From Bacteroidota bacterium (GTDB lineage Bacteria > Bacteroidota > Bacteroidia > Flavobacteriales > Flavobacteriaceae), in assembly GCA_024279425.1 (NCBI GenBank), contig JAJRRO010000093.1:1-64000 (forward strand): a DNA stretch of 64,000 nucleotides, in the 5' to 3' direction. This document shows, in pieces, positions 61,572 through 64,000 of the stretch. Under the pieces are notes generated by a model. That model did not search any database. It saw only the letters and a program-made list of their open reading frames with translations, and was not told the origin of the DNA. Both the position numbers and the translations under genes were made by a program. How positions within the stretch are numbered: position 1 is the first letter of the stretch; each line of letters begins with the position of its first letter.

Positions 61572-61708
61572 AACTTAGTATTGAATTCTAAAGTGGTTCT
61601 TTAAAAATTTATACATCGATACATTAAATACAAATAATTTCCAGTTCTAATTCGTGCAATTAAAAAAGCTCTTACGTTAATATTAGCGGCTAACTAATAA
61701 GTTTTTAG

Positions 61709-61716
61709 TACATTTG
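61709..61716 (+). promoter_or_regulatory. -7 box for tatA
   Basis: TACATTTG, an exact TAnnTTTG match, 21 nt before the tatA ATG. Divergent from the M23 promoter. Confidence 0.5.
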
Positions 61717-61737
61717 TTATCCATTAAATAATAAACT

Positions 61738-61923
61738 ATGATAGCTTCACATACATTTTTAGCAATAGGTGCCCCACAAATTATCTTGGTTGTGGTAGTT
61801 GTACTTCTTTTATTCGGCGGAAAAAAAATTCCGGAACTAATGCGTGGTCTTGGTAGCGGCATCAAAGAGTTTAAAAATGCCTCCAAGGAAGATGAAAAAT
61901 TAGAGGAAAATAAAGAGAAGTAA
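61738..61923 (+). CDS. tatA: Twin-arginine translocase TatA/TatE family protein
   Basis: Forms the pore for folded proteins with twin-arginine signals. 61 residues: short N-terminus, one TM (about 10-27, [18 protein letters not shown]), the hinge [14 protein letters not shown], an amphipathic helix [11 protein letters not shown] and an acidic/basic tail. Monocistronic with its own promoter and terminator. No tatC nearby. Confidence 0.96.
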   Translation: MIASHTFLAIGAPQIILVVVVVLLLFGGKKIPELMRGLGSGIKEFKNASKEDEKLEENKEK

Positions 61924-62292
61924 TCACCTCCATTAAAATACTTCGAAGACACCCCAACAAGGGTGTCTTTTTTGTTTACAACCTATAAATATACCTTTTG
62001 GTTTGTTCTACTTTTGTTGGAGTTATCCCAATAGGGCTTATAAAAGAATATTCACATCTGGTCTTTTTTTTAGATATTTTTAGGCCCATCTACCCCTTAA
62101 TTTTTAGGCGCCTATCGACGAAAAGCCACTTTACACGACAAAAAACGCCTTTTTCACAACAAAAAATATTTAAACTACATGGTAACTGCTAGTTTCGACG
62201 TTAAATGGTATTAGTGAAGGAATATCAAAAAACAAATGTATTGACCCAATAATTTTCGGTCTTGTTCCCACTTTTACTCTAGCCTTAAAACC
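61924..62292 (+). other. 369-bp intergenic region
   Basis: Holds the tatA terminator in its first part. The remainder is AT-rich with no believable gene on either strand. A 64-codon plus-strand frame at 61998-62192 has no family features. No promoter match stands out before the next gene. Confidence 0.5.
61946..61976 (+). terminator. Intrinsic terminator of tatA
   Basis: AAGACACCC and GGGTGTCTT form a 9-bp stem with a CAACAA loop, followed by TTTTG TTT. It starts 23 nt after the tatA stop. Confidence 0.9.
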
Positions 62293-64000
62293 ATGAGAAT
62301 ACCTGCAGAAAAGCTTTTAACATGCTTTATTTTGTTCCTGACTTTGAGCGTTGCTGCTCGAACCAATCCCAACCCAAGCTCAATTGAAGCCAAGGAAAAT
62401 TTCCTCTATACCACACACTTGGAAGAAACCGAAGTTGCGACAATATTATCTTCTACAAATCCTTCTGCATTTGTTCAAGCTGCCAAAAGAAACAATATAC
62501 CTCAAAGGAAATTCAAGGACATAAAAGGGTTACAAAACGGATATTATATTATTGGTGGGGTCTATGGAGAAATTAAAAATGTAAATAAGGCAATTTCTAG
62601 ATTACGCAAAAAAGGTTTTGATGCCAACTACATTCCCGTGGCTAAAAATGGGTTGAACTATGTTTATCTTAACTTTCATGAAAAATGGCAAGATGCCATA
62701 GCGTCTTGTACTACTAAATTCAATGGAAAATTTTTGGACGCTGTTTGGATATTGAATGCACAAGGCGAATTTAATTTAAACACAGCTCAACTTCCCAAGG
62801 CCAACACGGCAAAGACCATTATCAACGCTCTTTCAACAGTACAGCCAAAAAAAAGCGCTAAAGTTAAACGTAAAACGTTCCTTGAAACAGTAAAGCTGCA
62901 TAATATTGCTACAAGAAAATTGAGCAATCTAAAAGGAATAAAAAGTGGTTATTATATTATATCAGGAGTCTATGGCGATACAAACAACGCCAAGAAAATG
63001 GCCCTCAATTTAAAGAAAAAGGGTTTTGAATCTGATTATATCACAAATCCAGAGAACAACCTGAACTATACGTATTTGCAATATCAGGAAAACTGGAAAA
63101 ATGCAATACGTTCGGTCAAAACAGGATTTAATGGTACTTATAAGAATAAGGTTTGGATATTACATGTCGAAAACAATCTATTCAACAATAACCTTGTTGT
63201 AAAAAACCAATTTCCTAAGGTCCTGTCAAACAAAATTAAAGCTAGTAGTCTGTCTAAAAGACCCAAGGAGCCACAAAATAAGAGGAAGTTACTCAAAAAA
63301 GCTGATAGTTTCTTTGATAAAATGTGGTACGCAGAAGCGGCGGAGCTTTATGAGCAAGTCCTCGGAAAGGGGCGTGAAAATCACACTTTCGAGATTATAA
63401 AAAGAGCTGGGGATTCTCATTACTTCAATACCAATATGGAAAAGGCCTATCATTGGTATAATATACTATACGAACAATATAAGGATAAGATGTCTGTTGA
63501 CAATATCTTCAAGTATGCCCACTCCTTAAAAGGTACGGGGAAATATGCCCGGTCCAAAAGATTAATGCGCTTATACAATCGCAAAATGAAAAGCCCAGGC
63601 GCATCCATGGTTAAAAACATTGATGCTAATGAAGCAATATTGGATGAATTGTTGAGTTCACAAAGGAATTTTGACATCTTCAATTTGAGAATCAACTCAA
63701 AATACTCGGAATTTTCGCCAATGTTCTACAATGAAAATGAGGTTGTTTTTACTTCAGCAAATGATACTTCAATCTTCAATACCAGAAAGTATAAATGGAA
63801 TGACCAGCCCTATTTGGATTTGTACGTGGCGAAGATAAATGAAGAAACACAGGAACTACGGGATGCCATAAAGTTCTCAAAGAAAATAAATACCAAATAC
63901 CACGAAGCATCGGTAACTTTCTCTCCCGATAATAAATCAATGTATTTTACGAGAAATAACTTTGGGAAAAAACTTAAAAGAGACAAAAAAGGGGTAAACC
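62293..64000 (+). CDS. PorE-like envelope protein with two SPOR-like repeats, TPR and PD40 beta-propeller (3' end outside window)
   Basis: Starts at ATG 62293 and stays open to the window edge (569 codons). Signal peptide about 1-22. Two related SPOR-like repeats: about 82-155 (NGYYIIGGVYGEIKNVNKAI, KKGFDANYI, AVWIL) and about 217-290 (SGYYIISGVYGDTNNAKKMA, KKGFESDYI, KVWIL). TPR helices follow (about 335-440) and then PD40-type propeller blades (SEFSPMFYNENEVVFTSAND, then ASVTFSPDNKSMYFTRN). The TPR-PD40 order matches PorE/OmpA-like proteins of type IX secretion and gliding loci, which end in an OmpA domain. That part is not visible. SPOR duplication is unusual there. Confidence 0.85.
   Translation, partial: MRIPAEKLLTCFILFLTLSVAARTNPNPSSIEAKENFLYTTHLEETEVATILSSTNPSAFVQAAKRNNIPQRKFKDIKGLQNGYYIIGGVYGEIKNVNKAISRLRKKGFDANYIPVAKNGLNYVYLNFHEKWQDAIASCTTKFNGKFLDAVWILNAQGEFNLNTAQLPKANTAKTIINALSTVQPKKSAKVKRKTFLETVKLHNIATRKLSNLKGIKSGYYIISGVYGDTNNAKKMALNLKKKGFESDYITNPENNLNYTYLQYQENWKNAIRSVKTGFNGTYKNKVWILHVENNLFNNNLVVKNQFPKVLSNKIKASSLSKRPKEPQNKRKLLKKADSFFDKMWYAEAAELYEQVLGKGRENHTFEIIKRAGDSHYFNTNMEKAYHWYNILYEQYKDKMSVDNIFKYAHSLKGTGKYARSKRLMRLYNRKMKSPGASMVKNIDANEAILDELLSSQRNFDIFNLRINSKYSEFSPMFYNENEVVFTSANDTSIFNTRKYKWNDQPYLDLYVAKINEETQELRDAIKFSKKINTKYHEASVTFSPDNKSMYFTRNNFGKKLKRDKKGVN

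Noticed and set aside
61998-62192. 64-codon plus-strand open frame between tatA and the PorE-like gene
   Set aside because: Phe/Ile-rich composition follows from AT-rich DNA; no signal peptide, start context or family pattern.
1-64000. CRISPR arrays, tRNA or rRNA genes, integrases, complete insertion sequences
   Set aside because: None was found on reading both strands; no regularly spaced repeats, CCA-ending cloverleafs or transposase motifs were recognised.

Overview
This window reads as chromosome of a marine-type Flavobacteriaceae bacterium (Bacteroidota; the neighbourhood of Maribacter, Arenibacter, Muricauda or Zobellia, not resolvable by eye). Support: a type IX secretion/gliding lipoprotein (PorW/SprE), an ATP synthase operon without atpD and atpC, many families confined to this group (DUF4292, DUF5687, DUF6168, DUF6341, DUF6427), and TAnnTTTG -7 promoter boxes. 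No rRNA, tRNA, CRISPR array, integrase or complete insertion sequence was seen.

Layout. 1-8 kb: the tail of a TonB-plug/MG2-type protein, dprA, an HU/SPOR membrane protein, a thioesterase, an aldo/keto reductase, then the minus-strand group dut, TPR protein, DUF4292 lipoprotein and EnvC-like protein. 8-19 kb: a flippase and a long minus-strand run sprE/porW - bactofilin - atpZ - DUF6168 - atpB - atpE - atpF - atpH - atpA - atpG. A frameshifted four-helix-bundle gene flanked by inverted repeats sits between atpA and atpG, and a terminator-like hairpin follows atpE. 19-30 kb: mixed housekeeping genes (SnoaL-like protein, ABC exporter pair, ECF sigma/YCII pair, PaaE-like reductase, TetR with a 20-bp palindrome, GT9/DUF4254/DUF6427, purD).

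30-59 kb is a large surface-polysaccharide locus. Running on the minus strand from about 57.4 kb it encodes a Wzz-like protein, dTDP-rhamnose synthesis (rfbBACD), a phosphonate pathway (PEP mutase with a fused cytidylyltransferase, phosphonopyruvate decarboxylase, iron-dependent reductase), a TagF-like phosphotransferase, a metallo-beta-lactamase-fold lipoprotein, a Wzx flippase and two O-antigen polymerase/ligase-type proteins. A second minus-strand block (38.9 to 29.7 kb) has a sugar epimerase, two GT2 glycosyltransferases, an AlgI/AlgX-type O-acetylation pair, another glycosyltransferase, a WecA/MraY-type initiating transferase and a heavily decayed UDP-glucuronate decarboxylase. Between the blocks, on the plus strand, lies a 992-residue protein that appears to fuse an LtaS-like phosphoglycerol transferase, an ILEI/FAM3-like domain and a glycerophosphodiester phosphodiesterase-like domain, followed 14 nt later by a diacylglycerol kinase-like gene.

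My reading (inference) is that this locus makes a rhamnose-containing glycan decorated by O-acetyl, phosphonate (probably 2-hydroxyethylphosphonate delivered from a CMP-activated donor) and possibly phosphoglycerol groups, with the kinase recycling the diacylglycerol left after phosphoglycerol transfer. 57-64 kb: an uncharacterised DUF6909-like protein, a GH3-family protein, an M23 peptidase, tatA, and the start of a PorE-like protein carrying two SPOR-like repeats that runs off the window.
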